A DNA stretch of 64,000 nt from Candidatus Contendibacter sp. (GTDB lineage: Bacteria; Pseudomonadota; Gammaproteobacteria; Competibacterales; Competibacteraceae), in the NCBI GenBank assembly GCA_029624675.1, contig JARSSP010000016.1, positions 62,001 through 126,000 of the forward strand, given 5' to 3'. Shown piece after piece: positions 9,332 through 19,636 of this stretch; within the stretch, counting starts at the first letter, position 1; each line of letters begins with the position of its first letter. The notes beneath the pieces were generated by a model. It was not told where the DNA came from. It worked only from the letters and a program-made list of their open reading frames with translations, and made no database searches. A program made the translations under genes and the position numbers.

Positions 9332-11689
9332 TTATTGGATGGCCACCGGCCCCACCGCTGGACCGAGGGCCACGCTGGCGTTCAAACCCGCCGGAATCCA
9401 GGCGCAGCCCCTGGGAATGCTTTCGTCGAGCACCAGTGGCAAGTCGACCGCCGCGCCGTTTTGTTGCACCTGAACCTGATCCCGTTCGGCCACGCCCAAT
9501 ACCCGGGCCATGTCGGGATGCAATCGCACTTCGGCGGGTCGCGCCAGCCGGCTTGCCTGCAGCGCGCGCGCGCGCCGCACCAGCGAATCGACCGCGTAGA
9601 TCGGCACGTCCGCGACTCGCAGCAGACCATCGGCCCGGAACGGCGTCAGCGGCTGGCTGAAATCCAGCGTGTTGTCCGGCCGAACCGCGCCGTTGGCGCT
9701 TTGAACTTCGGCGAGCACTTCTTCGGAGCTGACGTACTCGAAGCCCGCCACGCCGCACAGGTTACCCAGCACCCGCAATACCTTCCAGGCCGGCCGGGCG
9801 TCGCCAAACGGCTTGCTGGCACCCTGGAAACTTTGCCAGCGACCCTCGGCGTTGACATAGGTGCCCGAGGTTTCGGCGAAGGTCGCGACCGGCAAAATGA
9901 TCTGGGCCTGGCTCTTGCCGGCCAGACGGGCATAGGGACTGAGCGAAACGATCAGTTCGGCGCCTTGCAGGGCCTTGAGCGCCGCCGCGCCATCCCAGCA
10001 GTCCAGTTCCGGCTCGACGCCGAGCAGCACATAGGCTTTGCGCGGCGACTCCAGCATCGCTCGGGCGTCCAGACCCGCTTTCGGGGCCGGCTTGCCGCCC
10101 GGCAGGCGGTGCGGCGCCGCGCCGGCCAGCCAACCGCCCGCTGAATTGGCGGCTTCCGGCAGATAGCCCAGCCGCGCGCCGCTACACCGCGCCACGAAGC
10201 TCGCCAGCGCCCGCAAGGACGCAAAGGCGGGATGGGAGATCGCCAGATTGCCCAGCAACACGGTGGCCGGGGCGTTGTTGATCAAATGGGCGGCCATGGC
10301 GCGCTCGGTTTCGCCCGGAGCGCCCACGACCAGACTTACCAGACTTGCTGGCAATGTCTCGCCTTTCAATTCCGCCACGGCCTGGGCCACACCGGCCAGC
10401 GCCGCGATCATCGCGGCCGGATCGGCAACCACTTTCGCCGCCACCGGGAACCGGAAGTCGAAATCGCGCGGGTTGATGAACATGATCTGGCCGCCCGCCA
10501 GTGCCGCCTTGCGCAGCCGATGGCCAGCCAGCGGTTGTTCCATCCGCACATTGCTGCCGATCAGCAGCGCCGCCTTAACTTTTTCCAGGTCTTCCAGCGC
10601 CTGCCCCAACCATGGAAACACCGGGGCCGCGTCCTGGTCGCTGAAATCGGCCTGGCGGAGGCGGTGGTCGATGTTCACCACGCCCAGGCCGCGCGCCAGC
10701 TTCTGCGCCAGATACAGTTCCTCGACGGTCGCGGTTGGCGAAACCAGGAATCCGACCGACTCAGCCCCATGACGGGCAATGATATCCTTCAGGCCCTTGG
10801 CCGCCGCTTCCAACGCGGTTTCCCACGTCGTCTCGCCGCCGCCGAGCAACGGCCTGGCCAGGCGGTCGTCGCTGTAAATGCCTTCGTAGCTAAAGCGGTC
10901 GCGGTCGGAAATCCAGGTTTCGTTGACTTGCTCGTTCTCGCGCGGCGCCACCCGCATCACCTTGCCGCGCAGGGTATGGATGAAGATGTTGGAACCGACC
11001 GAATCGTGCGGAGCGACGGCGGCGTGCTGCACGTATTCCCAGGAACGGCCCCGGTAGCGGGAGGGCTTGGCGGTCAGTGCGCCGACCGGACAGAGGTCGA
11101 TGACGTTGCCCGACAGCTCCGAGATCACGCTGTGCGCCACGTAGGTGCCGATTTCCATGTTCTCGCCGCGCCCGGTCGCGCCCAGCTCGCGCAGACCCGC
11201 GATTTCCTCGCCAAAGCGCACGCAACGGGTGCAATGAATGCAGCGAGTCATTTCGGTGGCGATCAACGGCCCGATGTCCTTGTCTCGGACCACGCGTTTA
11301 CGCTCGGCAAACCGGGACACATCGCCACCGTAGCCCAGCGCGATATCCTGCAACTCGCATTCCCCGCCTTGGTCGCAGATCGGACAGTCCAGCGGGTGAT
11401 TGATCAGCAGAAACTCCATGGTGCCCTTCTGGGCGGCCAGCGCCTTGGGCGACTCGGTGTGGACCTTCATGCCCTCCATCACCGGCGTCGCGCAAGCCGG
11501 CAGAGGCTTGGGCGCCTTCTCCACCTCGACCAGGCACATCCGGCAACTGGCGGCAATGGACAGCTTCTTATGGTAGCAAAACCGGGGGATCGAAATACCC
11601 GCCGCATCGGTGACCTCGATAAGCATCGCGCCCTTGCGCGCCTTCAGCGGGATACCGTTGACTTCGATGTTGACCTGTTCCTCGCTCAT
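9332..11689 (-). CDS. nuoG: NADH-quinone oxidoreductase subunit G (large Fe-S subunit)
   Basis: NuoG carries several iron-sulfur clusters of the peripheral arm. The 785-residue protein begins with a [2Fe-2S] ferredoxin domain (cysteines in FCYHKKLSIAASCRMCLVEV). A His/Cys [4Fe-4S] region (HPLDCPICDQGGECELQD) and a second cluster motif (TRCIHCTRCVRF) follow. From about residue 220 on it is a molybdopterin oxidoreductase-like domain without obvious active-site function. I do not see the extra cysteine motif of cluster N7 after residue 220, so N7 may be absent. The ATG is 35 bases after the nuoF stop. Confidence 0.96.
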   Translation of the reverse strand: MSEEQVNIEVNGIPLKARKGAMLIEVTDAAGISIPRFCYHKKLSIAASCRMCLVEVEKAPKPLPACATPVMEGMKVHTESPKALAAQKGTMEFLLINHPLDCPICDQGGECELQDIALGYGGDVSRFAERKRVVRDKDIGPLIATEMTRCIHCTRCVRFGEEIAGLRELGATGRGENMEIGTYVAHSVISELSGNVIDLCPVGALTAKPSRYRGRSWEYVQHAAVAPHDSVGSNIFIHTLRGKVMRVAPRENEQVNETWISDRDRFSYEGIYSDDRLARPLLGGGETTWETALEAAAKGLKDIIARHGAESVGFLVSPTATVEELYLAQKLARGLGVVNIDHRLRQADFSDQDAAPVFPWLGQALEDLEKVKAALLIGSNVRMEQPLAGHRLRKAALAGGQIMFINPRDFDFRFPVAAKVVADPAAMIAALAGVAQAVAELKGETLPASLVSLVVGAPGETERAMAAHLINNAPATVLLGNLAISHPAFASLRALASFVARCSGARLGYLPEAANSAGGWLAGAAPHRLPGGKPAPKAGLDARAMLESPRKAYVLLGVEPELDCWDGAAALKALQGAELIVSLSPYARLAGKSQAQIILPVATFAETSGTYVNAEGRWQSFQGASKPFGDARPAWKVLRVLGNLCGVAGFEYVSSEEVLAEVQSANGAVRPDNTLDFSQPLTPFRADGLLRVADVPIYAVDSLVRRARALQASRLARPAEVRLHPDMARVLGVAERDQVQVQQNGAAVDLPLVLDESIPRGCAWIPAGLNASVALGPAVGPVAIQ

Positions 11690-11724
11690 CTTTTACCCAC
11701 TGCAACCGTGTTGGGGGGCTTGGC

Positions 11725-13020
11725 TCACGCGGCCAGCGCCATCGCGCCGCTGATCATGCTGCGCTTGTGCTCGATGTAATAGGCGAATTCGTGGCGATAA
11801 TGCTTGACGAAGCTGCGCACCGGCATGGCGGCGGCATCGCCCAGCGCGCAGATGGTGCGTCCTTCAATCCGGCTGGCCACGCTGTCCAACAAATCCAGGT
11901 CTTCGGGTCGCCCTTGGCCTTCGACGATCCGGGTCACCATTCGGTACAGCCAGCCGGTGCCTTCGCGGCACGGGGTGCATTGACCGCAGGACTCGGAAAA
12001 ATAGAACCGGGAGACCCGCTGCAACACCTTGACCATGTCGGTGGTTTCGTCCATGACGATCACCGCGCCGGAACCGAGCATCGAGCCGGCCACCTTGCTG
12101 ACCGAGTCATAGTCCATGTTGGCTTTCAGCATGATGTCGCCCGGCACCACCGGCACCGAGGAGCCACCGGGAATCACCGCCTTGAGCTGGCGTCCCTTCC
12201 AGACCCCCCCGGCCAGGGCCAGCAGGTCGGCGAAGGGAATACCCAGCGAGACTTCAAAATTGCCCGGCTTCTCGACGTGGCCCGATACCGAAAAGATCTT
12301 GGTGCCGCCCGCGTTGGTCGTGCCCAGACTGGCGAACCACTCGCCGCCGTTGCGGATGATGGAGGGCACCGAAGAGAAGGATTCGGTGTTGTTGATCGTG
12401 GTCGGCCGACCGTACAAACCGTAGCTGGCCGGGAATGGCGGCTTGAAGCGGGGCTGGCCCTTCTTGCCTTCCAGCGATTCCAGCAACGCGGTTTCCTCGC
12501 CGCAGATGTAGGCGCCGGCGCCCAAGGTCGGATACAAATCGAAATCGATCCCCGATCCCTGGATGTTCTTGCCCAGCAGGCCAGCAGCGTAGGCTTCCTT
12601 GACCGCGCCCTCGAATCGCTGGTACGGCTCGTCCATGAACTCGCCGCGCATGTAGTTGTAGCCGACCGTGGAACCGGTGGCAAATCCGGCGATGGCCATG
12701 CCCTCGACCAGTGCGTGCGGGTTGAAACGCAGAATGTCACGGTCCTTGCAGGTGCCCGGCTCGGACTCGTCGGAGTTGCAGACCATATATTTCTGGCCTG
12801 GCGCGTTGCGCGGCATGAAGGTCCATTTCAGACCCGCCGGAAACCCGGCGCCGCCCCGGCCGCGCAGACCGGATTTCTTGACCTCGTCGATCACCTGATC
12901 GGGCGTCATCCGCCCGGCCAGAATCTTCTTCCAGGCCTCGTAACCGCCCACGCTCGTGTAGGTCTCGATGGACCACGACCGGTCCAGGCCCAGCGTCCGG
13001 TAGCAAACTTCATTGGCCAT
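11725..13020 (-). CDS. nuoF: NADH-quinone oxidoreductase subunit F (NADH and FMN binding)
   Basis: NuoF oxidises NADH with bound FMN and holds cluster N3. The 431-residue protein has the glycine-rich nucleotide loop [16 protein letters not shown] near residue 50-65, and [14 protein letters not shown]. The N3 ligand motif [12 protein letters not shown] lies near residue 345. It follows nuoE by only six bases. Length and motif order are typical. Confidence 0.97.
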   Translation of the reverse strand: MANEVCYRTLGLDRSWSIETYTSVGGYEAWKKILAGRMTPDQVIDEVKKSGLRGRGGAGFPAGLKWTFMPRNAPGQKYMVCNSDESEPGTCKDRDILRFNPHALVEGMAIAGFATGSTVGYNYMRGEFMDEPYQRFEGAVKEAYAAGLLGKNIQGSGIDFDLYPTLGAGAYICGEETALLESLEGKKGQPRFKPPFPASYGLYGRPTTINNTESFSSVPSIIRNGGEWFASLGTTNAGGTKIFSVSGHVEKPGNFEVSLGIPFADLLALAGGVWKGRQLKAVIPGGSSVPVVPGDIMLKANMDYDSVSKVAGSMLGSGAVIVMDETTDMVKVLQRVSRFYFSESCGQCTPCREGTGWLYRMVTRIVEGQGRPEDLDLLDSVASRIEGRTICALGDAAAMPVRSFVKHYRHEFAYYIEHKRSMISGAMALAA

Positions 13021-13026
13021 CGCGGT

Positions 13027-13524
13027 TCACTCCAGGCTATCGAGAATCCGATCCACTTTTTCCGGGGTCAGGTTCTCATAATAGACGTGATCGACCTGCA
13101 TCATCGGCGCCCCACAACAGGCGGCCAGACATTCTTCTTCCTTCTTCAGGTAGAACTTGCCGTCCGGGGTGCTTTCGCCCAGTTTGATCCCAAGCTTCTT
13201 CTCGATATAACTCAGCACGGTGTCGCTGCCCCGCAACATGCAGGAAATATTGGTGCAGACCGCAATGTTGTGTCGGCCCACCGGCTTCAATTCGTACATC
13301 GAATAGAAGCTGGCCACCTCGTACACAGCGATCGGCGGCATGTCCAAATAATCGGCTACTGCATCCATCAGTTCCGTGGTCAGATAGCCGCCATTTTCAT
13401 GCTGCGCCTCGCGCAGGGCCGCCAACACGGCGGACTGTTTCCGGTCGGCGGGATAGCGGGTCAGCCAGTGGTCGATCTCCGCGCGGGCGTGGGCGGACAG
13501 CAGATCGTTCTTGCGTGAACTCAT
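13027..13524 (-). CDS. nuoE: NADH-quinone oxidoreductase subunit E ([2Fe-2S] N1a)
   Basis: NuoE is a thioredoxin-fold subunit holding cluster N1a next to NuoF. The 165-residue sequence contains the ligands in CTNISCMLRG and, about 40 residues later, CLAACCGAP. Its start codon overlaps the nuoD stop by one base (TAATG), which suggests translational coupling. Confidence 0.97.
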   Translation of the reverse strand: MSSRKNDLLSAHARAEIDHWLTRYPADRKQSAVLAALREAQHENGGYLTTELMDAVADYLDMPPIAVYEVASFYSMYELKPVGRHNIAVCTNISCMLRGSDTVLSYIEKKLGIKLGESTPDGKFYLKKEEECLAACCGAPMMQVDHVYYENLTPEKVDRILDSLE

Positions 13525-14783
13525 TAGCGGTCGACCTCTCCGAAAACGATGTCCTGGGTGCCGATGACGGCCACCACGTCGGCCAGCATGTGACCACGGG
13601 TCATCTCGTCCATGGACGACAAATGCGCGAAACCAGCGGCCCGGACCTTGACCCGATACGGTTTGTTGGCGCCGTCGGAAATCAGGTAAATTCCGTACTC
13701 GCCCTTGGGATGCTCGGTAGCCACGTAAACCTCGCCCTCGGGCACGCAGTAACCTTCCGTGAACAACTTGAAGTGATGGATCAGGGCTTCCATGTCCTCT
13801 TTCATTTTCGCGCGCGGCGGCGGCGCCACCTTGCGATCATCGATGATGACCGGACCGGGGTTTTCCTTCAGCCACTTCACGCATTGCCGGATGATGCGAT
13901 TGGACTGGCGCAGTTCCTCGACCCGGACCAGATAACGGTCGTAACAGTCACCGCTGACCCCCACGGGAATGTCGAAATCCAGTTGATCGTAGACTTCGTA
14001 AGGCTGCTTCTTGCGTAGATCCCAGGCGATGCCGGAACCACGCAGCATCGGCCCGGAAAATCCCAGTTGCAGAGCGCGCTCGGGCGACACCACGCCGATG
14101 CCGACCAGCCGCTGCTTCCAGATCCGATTGTCGGTCAGCAGGGTTTCGTATTCATCCACCCGGTGTGGGAACCGGTCGGTGAATGCTTCGATGAAGTCAA
14201 GCAGCGATCCCTGTCGGGTGGCGTTGCGCTCGTCCACATCCTTCTTGCTGTGGCAGCGGGACGTTTCATAATCATACTTCGGCATCGAGTTCGGCAGGTC
14301 GCGATAGACGCCGCCCACCCGAAAATAGGAGGGATGCAACCGCGCCCCGGAGACCGCCTCGTAGCAGTCCATCAGATCCTCACGCTCGCGGAAGGCGTAG
14401 AGGAACATGGTCATGGCCCCGACGTCCAGTCCGTGCGCGCCGATCCACAGCAAATGATTCAAAATTCGGGTGATTTCCGCGTACATGACCCGGATGTACT
14501 GAGCGCGCACCGGCGGCTGAATACCCAGCAGTTTCTCGATGGCCAGCACGTAGGCCTGTTCGTTGCACATCGCCGACATGTAGTCGAGCCGGTCCATGTA
14601 GCCGATGCTTTGGTTGAACGGCTTGCTTTCGGCCAGCTTTTCGGTTCCGCGGTGCAACAGGCCGATGTGCGGGTCAGCGCGCTGGACCACTTCGCCGTCC
14701 AGTTCCAGCACCAGGCGCAGCACGCCGTGCGCGGCGGGATGCTGTGGCCCGAAGTTCAGGGTGTAATTGCGAATCTCAGGCAT
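13524..14783 (-). CDS. nuoD: NADH-quinone oxidoreductase subunit D (49 kDa)
   Basis: NuoD, related to the large subunit of NiFe hydrogenases, forms the quinone reduction site with NuoB. The 419-residue protein starts with the signature [14 protein letters not shown] and contains [12 protein letters not shown] and [11 protein letters not shown]. It ends with DIVFGEVDR, as usual for this subunit. nuoC and nuoD are separate genes here, unlike the fused nuoCD of Escherichia coli. The start is 15 bases past the nuoC stop. Confidence 0.97.
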   Translation of the reverse strand: MPEIRNYTLNFGPQHPAAHGVLRLVLELDGEVVQRADPHIGLLHRGTEKLAESKPFNQSIGYMDRLDYMSAMCNEQAYVLAIEKLLGIQPPVRAQYIRVMYAEITRILNHLLWIGAHGLDVGAMTMFLYAFREREDLMDCYEAVSGARLHPSYFRVGGVYRDLPNSMPKYDYETSRCHSKKDVDERNATRQGSLLDFIEAFTDRFPHRVDEYETLLTDNRIWKQRLVGIGVVSPERALQLGFSGPMLRGSGIAWDLRKKQPYEVYDQLDFDIPVGVSGDCYDRYLVRVEELRQSNRIIRQCVKWLKENPGPVIIDDRKVAPPPRAKMKEDMEALIHHFKLFTEGYCVPEGEVYVATEHPKGEYGIYLISDGANKPYRVKVRAAGFAHLSSMDEMTRGHMLADVVAVIGTQDIVFGEVDR

Positions 14784-14798
14784 CGGCGGTTTTCTCGG

Positions 14799-15506
14799 TT
14801 AGCGAGACTCGGGCAGGTAACGGTTGTCCTTACGAATGACGCGGGGCACCAGCACGCGCGGTTCGATGCTGACCGGCTCGTACACCACGCGGCCACGTTC
14901 GGGGTCGTAGCGCATCTCGACGTTGCCGATCAGCGGGAAATCCTTGCGGAACGGATGGCCGATGAACCCATAGTCGGTCAGAATGCGGCGTAAATCAGGA
15001 TGGCCCTCGAACACGAGGCCGAACAGGTCGAACGCCTCGCGCTCGAACCAATTGGCCGAGGTCCAGAGCGCCACGACCGAGGGCACCACCGGCAGTTCAT
15101 CATCCGGCGCGAAGACGCGTACCCGCAGCCGCTGATTACGGGATACCGACAGAAGCTGGTAAACAGCGGCGAAACGGCCCTTGCCGGCAATGGTTCGCCC
15201 AGCTGCGTACCCCACCGCTGAAGGACCGCGGCCAGTGGCCCGTTCCACCACGCCGCGACTAAATCCCTGGTCGGTGGATTCGCTGGTGGCCCACTCCACT
15301 TCGCCGTAGGCCGAATAATCCACCCCGCAAACATCCATGACCTGCTCAAAGGCGAAATCGGGCTCATCGCGCAGGGCGACGAACACCTCGATGGATCGCG
15401 TCGGTGAAACTTCGATGGTCGCTTCCCCACGGTCAAGCTTGCATTCCAGCAGGGCATCGCCAAACCGGGCCTGGAGTTTTTCCACAAGGGTCTGCACGTC
15501 AGCCAT
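14799..15506 (-). CDS. nuoC: NADH-quinone oxidoreductase subunit C (30 kDa)
   Basis: NuoC is a scaffold subunit of the peripheral arm. The 235-residue protein has the family signature [40 protein letters not shown] near residues 150-190. A stretch around residues 75-100 ([20 protein letters not shown]) looks like a low-conservation insertion relative to shorter homologues. The ATG follows the nuoB stop by 13 bases. Confidence 0.96.
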   Translation of the reverse strand: MADVQTLVEKLQARFGDALLECKLDRGEATIEVSPTRSIEVFVALRDEPDFAFEQVMDVCGVDYSAYGEVEWATSESTDQGFSRGVVERATGRGPSAVGYAAGRTIAGKGRFAAVYQLLSVSRNQRLRVRVFAPDDELPVVPSVVALWTSANWFEREAFDLFGLVFEGHPDLRRILTDYGFIGHPFRKDFPLIGNVEMRYDPERGRVVYEPVSIEPRVLVPRVIRKDNRYLPESR

Positions 15507-15519
15507 GAAGCATGATCTC

Positions 15520-15996
15520 TCAGCGGGCTATGGTGTTGGTGCGCTTGATCTTGTTCTGCAACTGGATGATGCCGTACAGCAGCGCTTCCGCCGTCGGCGG
15601 GCACCCCGGTACATAAATATCCACCGGCACGATGCGATCGCAGCCGCGCACCACGGAATAGGAATAATGGTAATAGCCGCCGCCGTTGGCGCAGGACCCC
15701 ATGGAAATCACCCAGCGTGGCTCGGGCATCTGATCGTAGACCTTGCGCAAGGCCGACCCCATCTTGTTGCACAGGGTGCCGGCCACGACCATTACGTCGG
15801 ATTGGCGGGGGCTGGGCCGGAACACGATGCCGAATCGATCCAGATCATAGCGGGCCGCGCCGGCTTGCATCATTTCCACCGCGCAGCAGGCCAAGCCGAA
15901 GGTCATCGGCCACATTGAGCCGGTGCGCGCCCAGTTGATCAGCTTGTCAGCCGTGGTGGTCACCAGGCCCTTTTCAAGAATACCCTCTATTCCCAT
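15520..15996 (-). CDS. nuoB: NADH-quinone oxidoreductase subunit B (cluster N2)
   Basis: NuoB holds the terminal cluster N2 that donates electrons to quinone. The 158-residue form starting at [10 protein letters not shown] shows all ligand regions: [30 protein letters not shown] and VPGCPP. An AAGGAG site lies just upstream of this ATG. The frame is open far upstream, but that part shadows nuoA. The start overlaps the end of nuoA by ten bases. Confidence 0.97.
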   Translation of the reverse strand: MGIEGILEKGLVTTTADKLINWARTGSMWPMTFGLACCAVEMMQAGAARYDLDRFGIVFRPSPRQSDVMVVAGTLCNKMGSALRKVYDQMPEPRWVISMGSCANGGGYYHYSYSVVRGCDRIVPVDIYVPGCPPTAEALLYGIIQLQNKIKRTNTIAR

Positions 15997-16343
15997 TCCA
16001 AGGCTCCTTTCTTCCACTCGTAAATAAAGCCGACCACCAGGATGCCGAGAAAGATCGCCATCGAGACAAAGCCGAACAGGCCAATTTGATCGAGCACGAT
16101 CGCCCAGGGAAACAGAAACGCGATTTCCAGATCGAAAATGATGAACAGGATGGCCACCAGATAGTAGCGGACATCGAATTTCATTCGGGCATCCTCGAAC
16201 GATTCGAAACCGCACTCGTAGGGCGACAACTTTTCAGTGTCTGGACGGTGGGTGCCCAGAAAGTAGCCGAGGCCGATGACAACCACGGCCATCGCGAGGG
16301 AAATGATCGCGAATATCAAAACGGGAAGGTAGTTGGACAACAT
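15987..16343 (-). CDS. nuoA: NADH-quinone oxidoreductase subunit A
   Basis: NuoA is a three-helix membrane subunit that binds the junction of both arms and is the first gene of the nuo operon. The sequence includes the diagnostic [10 protein letters not shown] loop. I prefer the ATG at 16343, which gives 118 residues, because an AAGGTG site lies eight bases upstream. A GTG three codons earlier (16352) is the alternative. Its last ten bases overlap nuoB. Confidence 0.95.
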   Translation of the reverse strand: MLSNYLPVLIFAIISLAMAVVVIGLGYFLGTHRPDTEKLSPYECGFESFEDARMKFDVRYYLVAILFIIFDLEIAFLFPWAIVLDQIGLFGFVSMAIFLGILVVGFIYEWKKGALEWE

Positions 16344-16606
16344 CGGAGTCACACCTTCGATATGGCGAGCAAAGAGCTAGCGTGAGGGCCAGGTCTTGAC
16401 CTTAGGTTTAGACGGACGATCCCGTCAATTGACGGGGCCGTGACATCCTGGAGCGAATTGATGGGAACAATGATGGAGGCACGCGTTTTTTTATAACTAA
16501 GACGCCACATGGGACGTGAAACCTCATGGTGATTCGCCAATCCCTGCTTGGAAAAACGCCTCGCGCACCTCAAACCGGGGTGTTCGGGATGCTCCGTGTC
16601 GTTATT

Positions 16607-16691
16607 TGGTACCGATGGCCGGACTCGAACCGGCACGGCTCGCGCCACTAACCCCTCAAGCTAGCGTGTCTACCAGTTCCACCACATCGGC
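16607..16691 (-). tRNA. tRNA-Leu (anticodon GAG)
   Basis: The minus strand folds as a class II tRNA of 85 bases with encoded CCA. It starts GCCGATGTGGTGGAACTGGT and its anticodon loop is TTGAGGG, giving GAG. A long variable arm and the T-arm GGTTCGAGTCC follow. It reads CTC/CTT leucine codons. Its place between secG and nuoA is common in gammaproteobacteria and suggests it may be processed from a longer transcript. Confidence 0.95.
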
Positions 16692-16719
16692 ATGGTAAGG
16701 CATCAGACGGATTTTCCCG

Positions 16720-17055
16720 CTATTTTTGTGGCAACTTCGGTACGTCCGGGGGGCCACTACCCTGTAGGGGTTCGGCGGGCTTTTCCGCCTGAACCCGTTC
16801 GACGACGCTTTGAGGCACGGAATTTTGCGTCGAGAAGTACGCCAGGGTCAAACTGGTCAGGAAGAACGCCGTCGCCAAGGCGGCGGTGGTTCGGCTGAGG
16901 AAGGAGGCGGAGCCCCGCGATCCGAACATGGTCGCGGAGGCGCCACTGCCGAACGCCGCGCCCGCGTCAGCGCCCTTGCCCTGCTGCAGCAGCACCAGCG
17001 CGATCAGGGCGACCGCAATCACCACGTGGGCAACGAGAATGAGGGTGTGAACCAT
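16720..17055 (-). CDS. secG: Preprotein translocase subunit SecG
   Basis: SecG is the small membrane subunit of the SecYEG protein export channel. The 111-residue protein shows a first helix (LILVAHVVIAVALIALVLLQ) and the conserved loop QQGKGADAGAAFGSGASATMFGSRG. A second helix and a Pro/Lys-rich cytoplasmic tail follow. It lies nine bases after tpiA and upstream of tRNA-Leu. Confidence 0.96.
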   Translation of the reverse strand: MVHTLILVAHVVIAVALIALVLLQQGKGADAGAAFGSGASATMFGSRGSASFLSRTTAALATAFFLTSLTLAYFSTQNSVPQSVVERVQAEKPAEPLQGSGPPDVPKLPQK

Positions 17056-17064
17056 GGCGCCAGT

Positions 17065-17817
17065 CTAGCAACCCGCTTTGGCAATCAGCAAAAAATCCTT
17101 GGGATCGAGCGACGCGCCACCCACCAGGCCGCCGTCGATATCGGGCATGACCAACAGTTCTCCGGCATTAGCGCCTTTGACGCTGCCGCCGTACAGGATG
17201 CGAACCTGGCTCGCCAGTGCCGGATCGAGCGCGGCCAGTTGGGCGCGAATGAAGGCGTGAACATCCTGCGCCTGCTGGGGGGTCGCGGTCCGGCCAGTGC
17301 CAATCGCCCAGACCGGCTCGTAGGCGATGACCGCGTCGGCGAAACTGGCGACGCCTTCCAGATCCAGCACCGCCTTGAGCTGCCGCTCGACCACCGCTTC
17401 GGTCACGCCCTGATCGCGTTCTTCCAGGGTCTCGCCGACGCAGAGGATCGGCTTGAGACCAAACTTACGCGCGGCGGCGAACTTGCGTGCCACGACCTGA
17501 TCGCTTTCGCCGTACAGGGTGCGCCGTTCCGAGTGGCCGACGATCACATAGACGCAGCCAAGGTCCTTCAGCATCGGGCCAGCCACCTCGCCGGTATGGG
17601 CACCCGAGGCGTGTTCGGACAGGTTTTGCGCGCCCCAGCCGACCGCGGTGCCGGTCAGTTGCCGCGCGACCGCATCCAGATACACGAACGGCGGAAACAC
17701 GGCCAGTTCGACGGCGGCAACCTCGGCGGAGCCCCCCAGGATACCTTGCAGCAACTCACGGATGCTGCTGGTCGAGCCATTCATTTTCCAGTTTCCAGCC
17801 ACCAGCTTACGGCGCAT
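17065..17817 (-). CDS. tpiA: Triose-phosphate isomerase
   Basis: TpiA interconverts dihydroxyacetone phosphate and glyceraldehyde 3-phosphate in glycolysis. The 250-residue protein starts MRRKLVAGNWKMNG with the catalytic lysine. It contains VGHSERR with the catalytic histidine and AYEPVWAIGTGR with the catalytic glutamate and mobile loop. A GGGGAGAA site precedes the ATG. The frame is open 21 codons upstream, without family similarity. It lies 63 bases after glmM on the same strand. Confidence 0.97.
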   Translation of the reverse strand: MRRKLVAGNWKMNGSTSSIRELLQGILGGSAEVAAVELAVFPPFVYLDAVARQLTGTAVGWGAQNLSEHASGAHTGEVAGPMLKDLGCVYVIVGHSERRTLYGESDQVVARKFAAARKFGLKPILCVGETLEERDQGVTEAVVERQLKAVLDLEGVASFADAVIAYEPVWAIGTGRTATPQQAQDVHAFIRAQLAALDPALASQVRILYGGSVKGANAGELLVMPDIDGGLVGGASLDPKDFLLIAKAGC

Positions 17818-17880
17818 GTCATTCTTCTCCCCTTGCGAAAAAAGCCGGGCAAGCTTACGAATTTCGCGCCTGGAAATCAA

Positions 17881-19218
17881 TCACACCGAAAGAGTATTCC
17901 GCACCACGTCGGCCAGTTCCCGGGCGTGGCGTTCAACAATGCTGGCATCCGCGCCTTCCACCATGACGCGCACCACCGGTTCGGTTCCGGAGGGCCGCAA
18001 CAAGACCCGACCCTGGTCTCCCAACTGGCTTTCCACCGCCCGCATTGCGTCTTGAATCGCTGGTCGGCGCAAATCCACGGGGCCGGTCACCGTTACGTTG
18101 ATCAGCACTTGCGGATACTTGCTCATGCCGGCCTTGAGATCGTGCAAGCTCTTGCCGGATTGCAACATCGCCGAAAGCACTTGCAAGGCGGAAATAATCC
18201 CGTCGCCGGTTGTGGTTCGGTCCAGGCAGATGATGTGGCCGGAGTTTTCGCCGCCCAGGATCAGATTCTCGGCCAGCAATGCCTCCATGACATAGCGGTC
18301 GCCCACCTGGGCGCGGCGCAAGTCCAACCCCAGCGCCCGTAGCGCGATTTCCAGGCCTAGATTGGTCATCAGGGTGCCGACCACGGCGTTGAAGCGGCTA
18401 CCGGCGCGCAGGCGGTCGCGGGCGATGATGAACAGCAGATCATCGCCATCCAAGACTTCGCCCCGATGGTCGACCATAATCACCCGGTCGCCGTCGCCGT
18501 CGAAGGCGATGCCGAGATCGGCGTTCTGCTCCCGAACCAGGGCGCGCAGCAGCGCCGGCTTGGTGGAGCCACAGTCCAAGTTGATGTTCAGTCCGTTGGG
18601 CGCGACGCCCATGGGAATGACGGTCGCGCCCAATTCATTGAATACGCTGGGCGCTACATGATAGGTGGCGCCATGCCCACAATCGACCGCGATTTTCAGA
18701 CCCGCCAGGCTGGTGTAGGCGGGCGCCGTGCTCTTGCAAAATTCGATGTAGCGGCCGGCGGCGTCCACGATGCGTTCGGCCTTGCCCAGAGCATCGGACT
18801 CGGCGGTGATCAGGGGTTGCTCCAGCAGCTCCTCGATACGTTCCTCGACCACGTCAGGTAATTTCTGGCCATCGCGGGAAAAGAACTTGATGCCGTTGTC
18901 GTAATAGGGGTTGTGGGAAGCACTGACCACGATGCCAGCGCAGGCGTGCAAGGTTCGGGTCAGATAGGCGATACCGGGGGTGGGCATCGGTCCCAACAGG
19001 GCGATGTTGACTCCGGCCGCCGACAGACCCGCTTCCAGGGCGGATTCGAACATGTACCCGGAAATGCGGGTGTCCTTGCCGATGACCACCTTGTTGAAAC
19101 CATCGGCCTGCAACGCGCGCCCAGCCGCCCAGCCTAGTTTCAACACGAATTCAGCCGTGATGGGGTGGTCGCCGACCCGTCCGCGAATGCCGTCCGTACC
19201 GAAATAGCGTTTTCCCAT
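17881..19218 (-). CDS. glmM: Phosphoglucosamine mutase
   Basis: GlmM converts glucosamine 6-phosphate to the 1-phosphate for UDP-GlcNAc and cell-wall synthesis. From [13 protein letters not shown] the protein has 445 residues, the same as Escherichia coli GlmM. The phosphoserine loop [16 protein letters not shown], the metal site DGDGDR and the phosphate-binding [12 protein letters not shown] are present. Upstream of this start the frame shadows other sequence. The usual upstream neighbour folP is absent here; the next gene is divergent. Confidence 0.97.
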   Translation of the reverse strand: MGKRYFGTDGIRGRVGDHPITAEFVLKLGWAAGRALQADGFNKVVIGKDTRISGYMFESALEAGLSAAGVNIALLGPMPTPGIAYLTRTLHACAGIVVSASHNPYYDNGIKFFSRDGQKLPDVVEERIEELLEQPLITAESDALGKAERIVDAAGRYIEFCKSTAPAYTSLAGLKIAVDCGHGATYHVAPSVFNELGATVIPMGVAPNGLNINLDCGSTKPALLRALVREQNADLGIAFDGDGDRVIMVDHRGEVLDGDDLLFIIARDRLRAGSRFNAVVGTLMTNLGLEIALRALGLDLRRAQVGDRYVMEALLAENLILGGENSGHIICLDRTTTGDGIISALQVLSAMLQSGKSLHDLKAGMSKYPQVLINVTVTGPVDLRRPAIQDAMRAVESQLGDQGRVLLRPSGTEPVVRVMVEGADASIVERHARELADVVRNTLSV

Positions 19219-19636
19219 GTCTTCGCTTCCCCTTGCGTGAGCACGGTCGGGGATTATAGAAGGGATGGCGATACGGCGCGCGGGCTTTGGAAACAAACGC
19301 TGCGTGGCTGCTTCCGCCGGCCCACGCCCGGCGCCGTGGTCGTGGAGCTTGGATTGGGAGTGGATTCGAACTTGCTCCAGATGGGTGGAATAGCGCCAGC
19401 GCCCCACACACTTTAGAATAGCTTTCTGAAGGAAGACGGCAGCGGCCCGAGTGGCATCGCCGCATGGGTTCCGCGCGTAGCCCTTTCTCCAAAGCGCACC
19501 CTTGCCAAGGGATCGCCATGTCCTTGCCCCGCTTCAGGGAACCTGCGGAAACACATCCAACCCTCGGCCTTGTGGACCTCGGTCTCCGCCGCCGGCTGGA
19601 CGTTCCCCGAAGCGGGGTTTTACTTGAGGCGCACCC
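19219..19636. other. Intergenic region between divergent glmM and slipin gene
   Basis: This stretch of 418 bases separates two divergent genes and should hold both promoters. I find no convincing gene in it. Its right end contains a long inverted repeat, listed separately. The rest is GC-rich and could encode a structured RNA, but I recognise no known RNA family. Confidence 0.5.
19527..19617 (+). promoter_or_regulatory. Long inverted repeat ahead of the slipin gene
   Basis: The arms CCCCGCTTCAGGGAAC (19527-19542) and GTTCCCCGAAGCGGGG (19602-19617) pair at 15 of 16 positions across a 59-base interior. TTTTAC follows directly. The second arm plus the T-run resembles an intrinsic terminator, so this may be the 3' end of a small RNA or a leader attenuator. 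The slipin ATG is 20 bases downstream. Confidence 0.5.

Noticed and set aside
10232..11779. 515-residue plus-strand frame opposite nuoG
   Set aside because: It is a shadow of nuoG; composition is unlike a protein and there are no motifs.
11767..13518. 583-residue plus-strand frame opposite nuoF and nuoE
   Set aside because: It is antisense to two genes with complete Fe-S motifs; shadow only.
16810..18342. 510-residue plus-strand frame opposite secG, tpiA and glmM
   Set aside because: It spans three conserved genes on the other strand and has low-complexity composition.
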